The translations under genes and the position numbers were made by a program. Positions 10,339-18,633 of a DNA stretch of 64,000 nt are shown one piece after another. Where the stretch lies: positions 1 through 64,000 of the forward strand of contig RECR01000065.1 of NCBI GenBank assembly GCA_007693955.1, read 5' to 3'. The notes under the pieces are model-generated. The model had not been told where the DNA came from, made no database searches, and was given only the letters and a program-made list of their open reading frames with translations. Source of the DNA: Gloeocapsa sp. DLM2.Bin57 (GTDB lineage: Bacteria > Cyanobacteriota > Cyanobacteriia > Cyanobacteriales > Gloeocapsaceae). Every line of letters begins with the position of its first letter. Within the stretch, counting starts at the first letter, position 1.

Positions 10339-11430
10339 ATGGCAAATATGCTAGACGCAATCATTATTATTCTCTTTATCATAGCAGGAGGCGGTGTCGG
10401 TTTTGACAGCGTTAAATTACTTCCTGACTCAGTTTTAGCAGAAGTTTCTAATCTTGAAGCACTTCGTTTAGTAACGGCGGGCTTTGCTGCTATGATTGGT
10501 TTAGGAGTAGGTTTAGTCGCGCAAACCAGTTACCGTCGTCTTGAAGCCCAGATACGCCACACACCCATTGAGGTAATTTTAACTCGCGCTGTAGGGTTAG
10601 TCATCGGTTTACTGTTAGCCAACTTAATGTTAGCGCCTATTTTTCTACTCCCCATACCCCAAGAATTCGCTTTTATTAAACCCTTAATGGCGATTTTAGG
10701 TAGCGTTATGTTCGCTTTCTTGGGAATTAGTCTAGCGGATACTCATGGTCGCGCTTTTTTAAGGATTATTAACCCTAATAGCATGCAATCAATTCTAGTA
10801 TCTGAGGGAACTCTTGAACCTGCTACCTCTAAAGTACTAGATACTAGCTGCATAATTGATGGACGTATCGAACAGTTATTCAACACAGGGTTTCTCGAAG
10901 GACAAATAATTATACCTCAATTTGTTCTCCAAGAGTTACAACAACTCGCTGACGCCAATAACGATCAAAAACGAGTCAGAGGGAGAAGAGGTTTAGATAT
11001 CCTCAATCGTATCCAAGACGCTTTCCCGCAACAAATTATTATCAACCCTGTAGATTATGATGACATTGCTACTGTCGATGCTAAGTTAGTACACCTAGCC
11101 TTAGAAATCAACGGTACTTTACTGACTAACGATTATAATCTCAGTAAGGTTGCCAATCTGCAAAAGGTGCAAATTCTCAATATTAATGATTTAGCCCAAG
11201 CGATGCGACCTATTTATTTACCAGGAGATCCCATCGACATTAAAATCATTAAACAAGGGAAAGAACCCACTCAGGGGATTGGTTACCTAGAAGATGGTAC
11301 AATGGTAGTAGTTGAGGAGGGACGCAACTACGTTGGTGCAGAAGCTAGAGTAATCGTTACTTCAGCGTTACAAACTTCGGCAGGACGGATGATTTTTGCT
11401 AAACCTCAAACTTCTGTTACAGCTTCTTAA
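10339..11430 (+). CDS. PIN/TRAM domain membrane protein (YacL-like)
   Basis: Residues 1-130 contain about four hydrophobic segments. A PIN ribonuclease-like domain spans about 165-285, with acidic residues at VLDTSCIIDGR, LQEL and LLTNDYNLSKVA. A TRAM domain (about 290-355, ending in GAEARVIVTSALQTSAGRM) closes the protein. The layout is that of YacL-type proteins widespread in Firmicutes and cyanobacteria, proposed RNA-binding or RNA-cleaving membrane proteins. A TATAAT lies upstream in the short gap shared with hemW. Confidence 0.92.
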   Translation: MANMLDAIIIILFIIAGGGVGFDSVKLLPDSVLAEVSNLEALRLVTAGFAAMIGLGVGLVAQTSYRRLEAQIRHTPIEVILTRAVGLVIGLLLANLMLAPIFLLPIPQEFAFIKPLMAILGSVMFAFLGISLADTHGRAFLRIINPNSMQSILVSEGTLEPATSKVLDTSCIIDGRIEQLFNTGFLEGQIIIPQFVLQELQQLADANNDQKRVRGRRGLDILNRIQDAFPQQIIINPVDYDDIATVDAKLVHLALEINGTLLTNDYNLSKVANLQKVQILNINDLAQAMRPIYLPGDPIDIKIIKQGKEPTQGIGYLEDGTMVVVEEGRNYVGAEARVIVTSALQTSAGRMIFAKPQTSVTAS

Positions 11431-11434
11431 AGTA

Positions 11435-11454
11435 AGTGGGGTAATACCCCCACT
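11435..11454. terminator. Hairpin between convergent genes
   Basis: AGTGGGG and CCCCACT pair perfectly around a 6-base loop, in the 29-base gap between the convergent PIN/TRAM and methyltransferase genes. There is no long T-run on either side, so it may act as a weak bidirectional terminator or an RNA 3'-end stabiliser. Confidence 0.6.
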
Positions 11455-11459
11455 ACTGG

Positions 11460-12185
11460 TTAAATCCAACCACCAAAGACAGCTAAACCAAAGTATTTCC
11501 AAGGTACAGCGGTTACTTTAAAACCAGCGCAATCTAGTAAACTAAAATGGGTGGCTAAGGTGGCTAAGCGATCTTGTCCTGAATAACCATAGGGTTGAGT
11601 TTGTCCTAGTTTACCTCTAACTTCTTCCCTATTGATACCCTGTTGTTGAGTCCAATTGGTTCTCATTGTTTCATAGATGTCAACTAATACAGGGGATTCT
11701 TGTAAAATAGGATCGCCATTCCAAAAACACCCTCCTGGTTGGAGATGTTTACCGATACAATTAAATAATTGTTGTTTCATTTCATCACTAAGATGATGGA
11801 TAGCTAAAGAGGAGACACAAGCGTTAAAATCAGTCCCAATATTTGACTCAAGTTTACCATCAGCCCACTCCCCAAAATCAGCTTGTAAGACTTGACAACG
11901 ATCTCGATAGCCATTAGCGGTAATTTTAGCTTGAGTAGTAGCTACCATTCGCGGTGAATAATCCAAGGTAATTAATTTGGCGTTAGGACATCTTTGCAAT
12001 AGTTTTAAAGTTAATTCACCTGTACCACACCCTAATTCTAATAAGTGGTTAGCTTCAGAGGGTACACAAAGACTAATAACTTCTAACATCTCATCGTAAC
12101 GAGGTATTAATTGACGAATACCTAAATCAAAGTCAGCATTATTAGCAAAAACTTCACCTGGAAAAATTTTCTGTTGTTGATTCAT
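11460..12185 (-). CDS. Class I SAM-dependent methyltransferase
   Basis: Rossmann-type methyltransferase of 241 aa. Motif I is LLELGCGTGELTLKLL near residue 48, and the acidic end of strand 2 is LITLDYSPRM. A motif like SLAIHHL is near 128, and PGGCFWNGDP follows. Substrate cannot be deduced. Downstream on the same strand of a small lipoprotein gene, with a seven-base gap, so the two may be co-transcribed. Confidence 0.88.
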   Translation of the reverse strand: MNQQQKIFPGEVFANNADFDLGIRQLIPRYDEMLEVISLCVPSEANHLLELGCGTGELTLKLLQRCPNAKLITLDYSPRMVATTQAKITANGYRDRCQVLQADFGEWADGKLESNIGTDFNACVSSLAIHHLSDEMKQQLFNCIGKHLQPGGCFWNGDPILQESPVLVDIYETMRTNWTQQQGINREEVRGKLGQTQPYGYSGQDRLATLATHFSLLDCAGFKVTAVPWKYFGLAVFGGWI

Positions 12186-12192
12186 AATTTCA

Positions 12193-12597
12193 TTACAACC
12201 TTACTTGTAGAGTTATTTGTTCAGGATCATTAACGATAATTTGAGGTCTATTTCTATAAGTACTAATTGTACCATAAACTTGAATAAAGTTACCCTCATA
12301 TTCCTTTATATTTTCTAGAGAATTAAATTTAGGAAAATCTGAACTAAAAATGACAACATTAAAAGCTTTTTTATAATCAATATTACCCACATTGATAAAG
12401 ACAACTTTACCATCAGGATCGATATAGGTACTAGAGATGATTCCCGAAATAGTAGCCTCACAATCTTTATATCGCTTAATTTCCTCTATATTTTCGGCTT
12501 TTAGAGTTAAATTGGAGGGACAATCAGGAGAAATCAGCTCACAGCTCGATATAATTATCATAATTATGATCTGAGCTAAGATATTGATTATTTTCAT
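12193..12597 (-). CDS. Small putative lipoprotein with OB-fold-like domain
   Basis: The N-terminus has a hydrophobic stretch ending in ISSC, a lipobox-like site near residue 19, so the protein is probably a lipoprotein. The mature part (ATISGIISSTYIDPDGKVVFINVG, then FIQVYGTISTYRNRPQIIVNDPEQI) has the rhythm of an OB-fold domain of the kind found in bacterial exported nucleic-acid-binding-like proteins. Ligand unknown. AT-rich codon use compared with neighbours. 134 aa. Confidence 0.75.
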   Translation of the reverse strand: MKIINILAQIIIMIIISSCELISPDCPSNLTLKAENIEEIKRYKDCEATISGIISSTYIDPDGKVVFINVGNIDYKKAFNVVIFSSDFPKFNSLENIKEYEGNFIQVYGTISTYRNRPQIIVNDPEQITLQVRL

Positions 12598-12653
12598 ATT
12601 AAGGTTAAGTTACGCTAAAATTTGCTTAGAGTTAACTTCTATTCTAAAAATTT

Positions 12654-12896
12654 ATGGTTAATAATGATCCCAATAAAGATAACTTTCTCTATCCTATCCG
12701 TAATTACAAAGGTGAATTTACTCCCGAAAATCTGATTTTGAACGCTAATCTTCAGGAATTTGCGCAAAAAGTTGGCTTTATCTGTGGTTTAGAAGTTAAT
12801 GGTAAAATTTCTCCGATAGAAGCTTTTGAGAGAATTAAGATTCTCTGGGATAAATTGCAAGAATCCAAGGAAAATCTATTAGAAGGAGATGAGTAG
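12654..12896 (+). CDS. Small conserved cyanobacterial protein, copy 1 (probably DUF7219)
   Basis: 80 aa. It contains the segments NFLYPIRNYKGEFTPENL, FNANLQEFAQKV-like NANLQEFAQKVGFIC, and NGKISPIEAFERIK. The same layout recurs in the 85-aa gene at 39456-39713, so the window holds two paralogues. I believe the family is DUF7219 of cyanobacteria; function unknown. Soluble, helical, no signal peptide. Its 3' end overlaps the convergent protease gene by 18 bases. Confidence 0.8.
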   Translation: MVNNDPNKDNFLYPIRNYKGEFTPENLILNANLQEFAQKVGFICGLEVNGKISPIEAFERIKILWDKLQESKENLLEGDE

Positions 12897-13310
12897 TTTT
12901 TCGATTTCTCTTAAAGCTTCTGTCATACCATGTTGGGTAAGATTAGATAATTCTTCACCAAAGGCAAAATTAACCCCGGGTACCAAAATCCAATAAGCTT
13001 CGGGAACATAATTATAGAGAATTTGACTATAAGATAATAAAGTATAGGGATTACTACTATGTCCTAGAGTATCTAGTATAGCTACATCTGGGACTATTTT
13101 TTTTACTTCTACTGTTGTCTTGTCTATGGCAACATCCACAAAGATAACTAACGAGGCTATCGCTATCTCCGTAACTAATTCGGGAGTTAATTGATGAACA
13201 CTAAGCGATCGCACTTCGGGTAATTGCCAATCAGCGACAACAGCTGCGATTTTTTGTCCTACAGCGTCATCACTTCTTAAAGTATTACCATAACCGATTA
13301 TTAAACGCAT
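12879..13310 (-). CDS. Hydrogenase maturation protease-like protein
   Basis: 143 aa, with the HybD/HoxW-family start GYGNTLRSDDAVG, a second acidic site at VIFVDVAID, GHSSNPYTLLS with the family's His, and a C-terminal PGVNFAFGEELS. These endopeptidases trim the C-terminus of the large subunit of [NiFe] hydrogenases to finish active-site assembly. No hydrogenase structural gene is in the window, so its target (Hox or uptake hydrogenase) lies elsewhere or has been lost. Confidence 0.88.
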   Translation of the reverse strand: MRLIIGYGNTLRSDDAVGQKIAAVVADWQLPEVRSLSVHQLTPELVTEIAIASLVIFVDVAIDKTTVEVKKIVPDVAILDTLGHSSNPYTLLSYSQILYNYVPEAYWILVPGVNFAFGEELSNLTQHGMTEALREIEKLLISF

Positions 13311-13406
13311 TCACAATGTTAAATATTAAAACAATTTTGTTTTTTATTCACAACAAATCTTTATAATGCACAAAGATTCATAAACACAGTTTAGCAAGAA
13401 ACAGAC

Positions 13407-13661
13407 ATGATGATCGCAGCTATTCCCCAAACCGTCGAATGGAATTTTTCCGTTGCGCTGGTGATGATTTTAACTAATGCTTTTGCTATCGCTATTGGTC
13501 GTTTTGCGATTAAACGTCCTGGGGTTGGTCCTGATTTACCCGTGACTAAACCTGGTTTGTGGCGTAATTTTGGTCTTCCTGAGTTATTAGCTACCGTCAG
13601 CTTTGGTCATATCCTTGGTACAGGTATGATTTTAGGACTCGCTAACGCAGGTCTGCTTTAA
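13407..13661 (+). CDS. psaK: Photosystem I subunit X (PsaK)
   Basis: 84 aa with two hydrophobic helices separated by a basic, Gly/Pro-rich loop (RFAIKRPGVGPDLP), and the C-terminal FGLPELLATVSFGHILGTG typical of PsaK. It is a peripheral membrane subunit at the edge of PSI that binds chlorophyll. Two adjacent ATG codons could both start it; the first is used here. Monocistronic, with a strong terminator. Confidence 0.96.
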   Translation: MMIAAIPQTVEWNFSVALVMILTNAFAIAIGRFAIKRPGVGPDLPVTKPGLWRNFGLPELLATVSFGHILGTGMILGLANAGLL

Positions 13662-13677
13662 GAGAACTTACCATAAT

Positions 13678-13701
13678 TGCCCCCTTGGGGGCATTAATTT
13701 T
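13678..13701 (+). terminator. Rho-independent terminator of psaK
   Basis: TGCCCCC and GGGGGCA form a seven-pair stem on a two-base spacer (TT), followed by an AT-rich tail with TTTT. It begins 16 bases after the stop codon. Confidence 0.85.
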
Positions 13702-13841
13702 AACAAAAAGTTAATAAAGTTATATTAATTTTTATTAAGAAAATCGTGAAAAACTGCTTAAAAAATTAAAAGTAGAGAAGTAAGAATAGCTTAAAATAAA
13801 AAAGAAAAGAAAAATGTCATCAAAAGTACAAATCAAATCAA

Positions 13842-14909
13842 ATGACAACTATTTTAGCTGGAGATATCGGAGGTACAAATACACGATTAAGATTGGTTGA
13901 AGGAACAACAACTAATGGTAAATGTACAAAATCCTCACTAACAACTTTAGCTGAGGAAGATTACCCTAGTCAATCATTCTCAGATTTAGTACCAATCATC
14001 AAGAAATTTATTACAGGAGTAGAAAAAGAAACAAAAACGACTATCAAAGTAGTCAACGCCTGTATAGGTATAGCAGGACCAGTAGTTAATAATACCTCAG
14101 AATTAACCAACCTAAGTTGGGTTTTAAGTGGCGATCGCCTAGAAAAAGAACTAGGTATAAACAAGGTAGAATTAATCAACGATTTTAAAGCCATAGGTTA
14201 TGGTATTCTAGGCTTAGAAGCAGAAGACTTTTATCAAATCCAAGCCGCCCCTCAAGATCCTCAAGCCCCTATAGCCGTATTAGGAGCAGGAACAGGTTTA
14301 GGGGAAGGTTTCTTAATACCCGATCAAAATGGCAATTATCGTGTCTTTGGGAGTGAAGGATCACACGCCGATTTTCCCCCGCGATCTAGTCTAGAATTTC
14401 AACTATTAAACTATATCAAAGAAAAATACGGACTAGAGAGAGTTTCCGTAGAAAGAGTAGTCTCAGGTCAAGGTATAACCATAATTTACCAGTTTTTACG
14501 AGACCAAAATCGAGAACTAGAGTCACCAAAACTAGCCAAGATTTATAAAAATTGGGAACAAGAACTAGGAAAAGACGATAAAACCGTAGATTTAGCAGCA
14601 GAAATATCACAAGCAGCTCAAACTAAAAGCGACTATCTCTGTCAGCAAACCATGAAAATATTTATGGAAGCTTATGGAGCCGAAGCAGGTAACTTAGCTT
14701 TAAAACTATTATCCTACGGTGGCTTATATCTAGCAGGAGGAATCACGGGTAAAAATCTGGATTTGATTACTCAAGGAGACTTTTTAAAGGCATTTCACCT
14801 CAAAGGTCGTTTAAGTTCACTCATGAGCAAAATACCCATCTACGCCGTAGTTAACTCTAGAGTAGGACTGATTGGAGCATCTTTACGCGCTTTACAACTT
14901 GGAAATTAG
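13842..14909 (+). CDS. glk: Glucokinase
   Basis: Phosphorylates glucose to glucose 6-phosphate. The N-terminal phosphate loop is AGDIGGTNTRLRL. The sugar-binding LINDFKAIGYG lies near residue 112 and GAGTGLGEGFLI near 146, with GSEGSHADFPP near 170, all typical of the Glk (PF02685) family rather than ROK kinases. 355 aa, cytoplasmic. It is followed 11 bases later by the sugar permease glcP, so uptake and phosphorylation are encoded together. Confidence 0.96.
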   Translation: MTTILAGDIGGTNTRLRLVEGTTTNGKCTKSSLTTLAEEDYPSQSFSDLVPIIKKFITGVEKETKTTIKVVNACIGIAGPVVNNTSELTNLSWVLSGDRLEKELGINKVELINDFKAIGYGILGLEAEDFYQIQAAPQDPQAPIAVLGAGTGLGEGFLIPDQNGNYRVFGSEGSHADFPPRSSLEFQLLNYIKEKYGLERVSVERVVSGQGITIIYQFLRDQNRELESPKLAKIYKNWEQELGKDDKTVDLAAEISQAAQTKSDYLCQQTMKIFMEAYGAEAGNLALKLLSYGGLYLAGGITGKNLDLITQGDFLKAFHLKGRLSSLMSKIPIYAVVNSRVGLIGASLRALQLGN

Positions 14910-14920
14910 GAAATAAACAG

Positions 14921-16336
14921 ATGAGCGATTCAGCAAAACATTTACCTCAATCGGGTTCAAGTAATTTGACCTTTATTGTCTTGATTGCAGGTACAGCAGC
15001 TCTAGGAGGCTTTTTATTCGGATTTGATACCGCAGTCATTAACGGTGCAGTAGCTGCTTTACAGAATCACTTTCAAAGTAACCCTTTATTAACAGGGTTA
15101 TCGGTATCCCTAGCTTTAATCGGTTCAGCTGTAGGAGCGTTAATCGCAGGTTCTCTAGCCGATCGCTTTGGACGTGTGAAAATAATGGTTCTAGCAGCCA
15201 CGATGTTTCTAGTGAGTGCTCTAGGTTCAGGTTTACCCTTGACAATCTGGGATTTTATCTTCTGGAGAGTTTTAGGAGGTGTAGGAGTAGGTGTAGCTAG
15301 TGTGATTGCTCCTGCTTATATCGCTGAGGTAGCACCTGCTAAATTACGAGGACGTTTAGGCTCTCTACAACAATTGGCGATCGTGGTGGGGATTTTTGTC
15401 GCCCTGTTGAGTAACTTTGTCATCGCTTCTTTAGCTGGTTCAGCCCAAAACCCCTGGTTATTCAATCTCACCGCTTGGCGCTGGATGTTTTGGTCAGAAA
15501 TGATTCCTGCTGCCATTTATGGTATAGCTGCTCTGCGTATTCCTGAATCACCCCGTTATTTAATCGCCCAAGGGAGAGATCAAGAAGCAGCTGCTGTATT
15601 ACAAAAGATAGAAGGTGCAAACGCTTGGGATACCGTTGCTAAAATTAAAGAGACCATATCTCAAGAACATAAACCTAGTTTCGGCGATCTCATCGTGAGA
15701 AACAATCTCTTACCAATCGTTTGGCTGGGTATTGGTTTATCAGTCTTACAACAATTTGTGGGTATTAACGTCATTTTCTACTACAGTAGCATTCTCTGGC
15801 GCGCTGTTGGCTTCAGTGAAAGTAACTCACTCTTGATTACCGTGATTACTGGTTTAGTCAATATTATCACTACCTTAATCGCGATCGCTACTATTGACCG
15901 TTTTGGACGTAAACCCTTGTTATTATTGGGTTCAATTGGGATGTTTTTCACCCTAGGTACTTTAGCGACAGTTTTTGCTAATGCACCAATCAATCCCGCT
16001 ACCGGTGAGCCTAGTTTAACTGGTGCAGGTGGAATAGTAGCCCTTTTAGCTGCTAATCTTTACGTCTTTTGTTTCGGTTTCTCTTGGGGTCCTGTGGTTT
16101 GGGTGTTACTAGGGGAAATGTTTAATAATAAAATCAGAGCCGCTGCTTTGTCTGTAGCTGCAGGTATGCAGTGGGTTGCTAATTTTGTCGTTTCTACCAC
16201 TTTCCCACCTCTGTTAAAAACTTTAGGATTAGGAGCAGCTTATGGGTTATATACAACCGCTGCTGCTATTTCTATTTTCTTTGTGCTATTTTTAGTCAAG
16301 GAGACTAAGGGTAAGACTCTCGAACAAATGCAGTAA
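14921..16336 (+). CDS. glcP: MFS sugar transporter (glucose/H+ symporter type)
   Basis: Sugar porter of 471 aa with 12 predicted membrane helices. Signatures: GFLFGFDTAVINGA in helix 1, DRFGR after helix 2, RGRLGSLQQL, PESPRYL after helix 6, QQFVGINVIFYYS in helix 7, DRFGRKPLL, and a C-terminal ETKGKTLEQ. These match the GLUT/GalP group that includes cyanobacterial GlcP. Co-transcription with glk supports glucose as substrate; fructose or another hexose cannot be excluded. Confidence 0.92.
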   Translation: MSDSAKHLPQSGSSNLTFIVLIAGTAALGGFLFGFDTAVINGAVAALQNHFQSNPLLTGLSVSLALIGSAVGALIAGSLADRFGRVKIMVLAATMFLVSALGSGLPLTIWDFIFWRVLGGVGVGVASVIAPAYIAEVAPAKLRGRLGSLQQLAIVVGIFVALLSNFVIASLAGSAQNPWLFNLTAWRWMFWSEMIPAAIYGIAALRIPESPRYLIAQGRDQEAAAVLQKIEGANAWDTVAKIKETISQEHKPSFGDLIVRNNLLPIVWLGIGLSVLQQFVGINVIFYYSSILWRAVGFSESNSLLITVITGLVNIITTLIAIATIDRFGRKPLLLLGSIGMFFTLGTLATVFANAPINPATGEPSLTGAGGIVALLAANLYVFCFGFSWGPVVWVLLGEMFNNKIRAAALSVAAGMQWVANFVVSTTFPPLLKTLGLGAAYGLYTTAAAISIFFVLFLVKETKGKTLEQMQ

Positions 16337-16347
16337 CTTTAGTCAAG

Positions 16348-16378
16348 AATCCCTGGGTTAAAAACTTAGGGGTTTTTA
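16348..16378 (+). terminator. Probable terminator of glk-glcP
   Basis: AATCCCT pairs with AGGGGTT around a 13-base loop, and a run of five T overlaps the end. It lies 12 bases after the glcP stop. Confidence 0.65.
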
Positions 16379-16415
16379 GCTTAAGATTAGAGCAAATCTA
16401 TTTTTACTCAATCTT

Positions 16416-16841
16416 ATGGACGTAACTAACAATACTAAAGAACTCATCGTTAAAATGCAATCCCTGAAGTTGAAATATACTGATTTAGCCTCTCAAACCT
16501 TTATTGATTTTTATTGTCAGTGTAAACAGGGTTGTGATTATTTATTCCCTGATTCGGTTAAATCCTCTGTCACTATCTTACATATACTAGAATGGTTTCT
16601 CTTATCCGTAGAAAAGCGATCGCCCTATCTTCTGATTGAATTAATGTGGAAAGATATTATCGGTCCTACCTTAGCAGAATATCAAGAAGACGAAAAAATT
16701 GAGGAGAATCTAACTACTTTATTTACTCAACCAGAGTTAGCAGAAGCTGTGCAAAATTGGGATAGAAAACCTCGTCCCGATGGTGGTGTTACCTTGACTT
16801 TAAGGGAATTACTGCAAGATATGACCGACTTGGAACAATAA
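16416..16841 (+). CDS. Hypothetical cyanobacterial protein, 141 aa
   Basis: No family recognised. The protein is soluble and mostly helical, with two Cys close together (FYCQCKQGCDYLF near 33-43) and an acidic C-terminal half ending in REL LQDMTDLEQ. It reads cleanly with typical codon use, so I accept it as a gene. It stands alone between the glcP terminator and the convergent permease gene. Confidence 0.65.
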   Translation: MDVTNNTKELIVKMQSLKLKYTDLASQTFIDFYCQCKQGCDYLFPDSVKSSVTILHILEWFLLSVEKRSPYLLIELMWKDIIGPTLAEYQEDEKIEENLTTLFTQPELAEAVQNWDRKPRPDGGVTLTLRELLQDMTDLEQ

Positions 16842-16872
16842 AAAAGTTAAAAAGTCATGGTTTTTCCTCTTA

Positions 16873-18201
16873 TTATAATCCCAAAGATCCATAAATCCAA
16901 CCCGTAAAAGTTGCCATCAACACCACTAAACCAACAAAATAAGCTGTTTTTTTTAGACCAATAACGCTTTTAATTACTAACATATTGGGTAAAGATAAAG
17001 CAGGTCCTGCTAATAGTAAAGCCAATGCAGGTCCTGAACCCATACCATTACCAATTAAACCTTGTAAAATAGGTACTTCCGTTAGGGTAGCAAAGTACAT
17101 AAAAGCTCCCGCAAAAGCAGCGAAAAAATTAGCAAAAAGGGAATTACCACCCACAGCATTAGCAATCCAGACTGAAGGAATTAAAGCCTCATGTCCTGGT
17201 CTTCCTAATAATAATCCCGCCACTAATACCCCTAATAATAACAAAGGAAAAATCTGTTTAGCAAAATCCCAAGAAGCCTCAAACCATTCTCTAGGCTCTC
17301 CTTTTGTAGTCATCGTTAACCAAGATAAGCCGACAATTCCCATACCAAAAGGGATTAACGGTTGAGTAGGAAAACGCCAAGCTAAAACTCCAACAACTCC
17401 AACTATTAATAACATTTTTGAGGGTTTAATTTCTAACCATAAAACTAGCATTATTGCTAAGAGTAAAGAAGCTAAACCAGTTAATAACCATTTCCAGCTA
17501 TAAATAGTAAACCAAATCCCCACAGAAGCATCTGGTTTAGCCCAATTAGCTAAGACCAAAATTATCACCATTGCTCCACAAATCAGGGCATTTTGCCATA
17601 AAGGACGATTTACCTCTATTTCTTCAGTATTTTGTAGTGCTTCGATTTTTTCTAACTCTTCTTTGCGGAAAATAAAAGCCATGATTAAACCGATAATTAC
17701 ACTAAAAATAATCGCGCCAATTGCTCTAGCGATTCCTAGTTTAATACCTAAAATTTTAGCTGTTAAAATAATCGCTAAAATATTAATCGCCGGACCAGAA
17801 TAAAGAAAAGCGATCGCCGGACCTAATCCCGCTCCCATTCTATATATTCCCGCAAATAAAGGTAAAACTGTACAAGAGCAAACCGCTAAAATTGTTCCAG
17901 AAATAGAGGCAACACCATAAGCTAAAATAGGATTAGCTTTAGCTCCTAAATATTTTAAGACCGAATCTTGGGAAATAAAAACACCTATTGCTCCTGCTAT
18001 AAAAAAAGCGGGAATTAAACATAGTAAAACGTGTTCTTGGGCGTACCAACGTACTAAATAAAGGGCTTCCCAAACCGCATTTGTTAGCCGTTGATTATTT
18101 TGGATTGCTTCCACAGGTAGGTAAAAACAAATCAAAAAAGTTACGATTATTAGTAATAATGCTTTACCTTCTTCTTTCCAAAAAATAGAAGTTTTCATCA
18201 T
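16873..18201 (-). CDS. YraQ/ArsP-type permease (SO_0444-like)
   Basis: 442 aa with about ten hydrophobic segments. The two family blocks are visible: CSCTVLPLFAGIYRMGAGLGP near 105, followed by FLYSGPAINILA, and in the second half FATLTEVPILQG followed by LLLAGPALSLPN. Such permeases export metal(loid) or organoarsenic species; the substrate here is unknown. The Cys pair in CSC is characteristic. It follows a CxxC mini-thioredoxin gene on the same strand, a common pairing for this family. No ArsR/SmtB regulator is adjacent. Confidence 0.88.
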   Translation of the reverse strand: MMKTSIFWKEEGKALLLIIVTFLICFYLPVEAIQNNQRLTNAVWEALYLVRWYAQEHVLLCLIPAFFIAGAIGVFISQDSVLKYLGAKANPILAYGVASISGTILAVCSCTVLPLFAGIYRMGAGLGPAIAFLYSGPAINILAIILTAKILGIKLGIARAIGAIIFSVIIGLIMAFIFRKEELEKIEALQNTEEIEVNRPLWQNALICGAMVIILVLANWAKPDASVGIWFTIYSWKWLLTGLASLLLAIMLVLWLEIKPSKMLLIVGVVGVLAWRFPTQPLIPFGMGIVGLSWLTMTTKGEPREWFEASWDFAKQIFPLLLLGVLVAGLLLGRPGHEALIPSVWIANAVGGNSLFANFFAAFAGAFMYFATLTEVPILQGLIGNGMGSGPALALLLAGPALSLPNMLVIKSVIGLKKTAYFVGLVVLMATFTGWIYGSLGL

Positions 18202-18235
18202 CTTGTCCTCAATTTATCAAAAATAGCTATTATGA

Positions 18236-18250
18236 GGGCAAAAATTGCCC
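18236..18250. promoter_or_regulatory. Short perfect inverted repeat between trx-like gene and permease
   Basis: GGGCAA-AAA-TTGCCC is a perfect 6-bp palindrome in the 72-base gap between the two co-directional genes. Without a following T-run on the minus strand it is not a standard terminator; an RNA processing hairpin or protein-binding site is possible. Confidence 0.4.
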
Positions 18251-18273
18251 CCTAGGGTTGAGTTTAAATGTTT

Positions 18274-18507
18274 TTAAGTAGTTAATAACTCTTGAATCTC
18301 TTCGGAATTTAGCACTTTACCTTGACTGACTACTTTACCATCAATAGTTAGAGCGGGGGTTTTCATTATTCCTCGTTTGACAATTTCCATCGTGTCAGTA
18401 ATGTGGTCAACTTCAGCTACTAAATTAGCCTTTTGCAAAGCTTCTTTAGCATTGGCTTCTAATTCGTGACATTTTTTACAACCTATACCGAGAATCTCTA
18501 CTTTCAT
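18274..18507 (-). CDS. Mini-thioredoxin, redox-active disulfide protein family
   Basis: 77 aa thioredoxin fold with the active-site pair C10-x-x-C13 in GIGCKKCHELE, and the cis-Pro segment KTPALTIDGKVV near 54. This matches the small thioredoxin-like proteins usually encoded next to YraQ-type permeases. Likely cytoplasmic. It probably exchanges thiols with the permease or its substrate; that is inference from gene pairing. The upstream gap (18508-18633) contains an AT-rich promoter region. Confidence 0.9.
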   Translation of the reverse strand: MKVEILGIGCKKCHELEANAKEALQKANLVAEVDHITDTMEIVKRGIMKTPALTIDGKVVSQGKVLNSEEIQELLTT

Positions 18508-18633
18508 CTCTAGTTTCCTTGAAAAGTTAACGATGTTCTGATTTTGATTCTAAACCCTATATTAGAGTATAAGGTCAATATACTTAAGCATGAAATTATT
18601 AGTAGTTTAAGCAATCGTTTACTGGTAAGGATG

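Noticed and set aside
13677-13841. Small RNA or gene between psaK and glk
   Set aside because: After the psaK terminator the DNA is only AT-rich; no conserved hairpin or frame found.
16985-17365. 126-aa plus-strand frame within the permease gene
   Set aside because: It is a shadow of the membrane protein on the minus strand, which shows a full set of family motifs.
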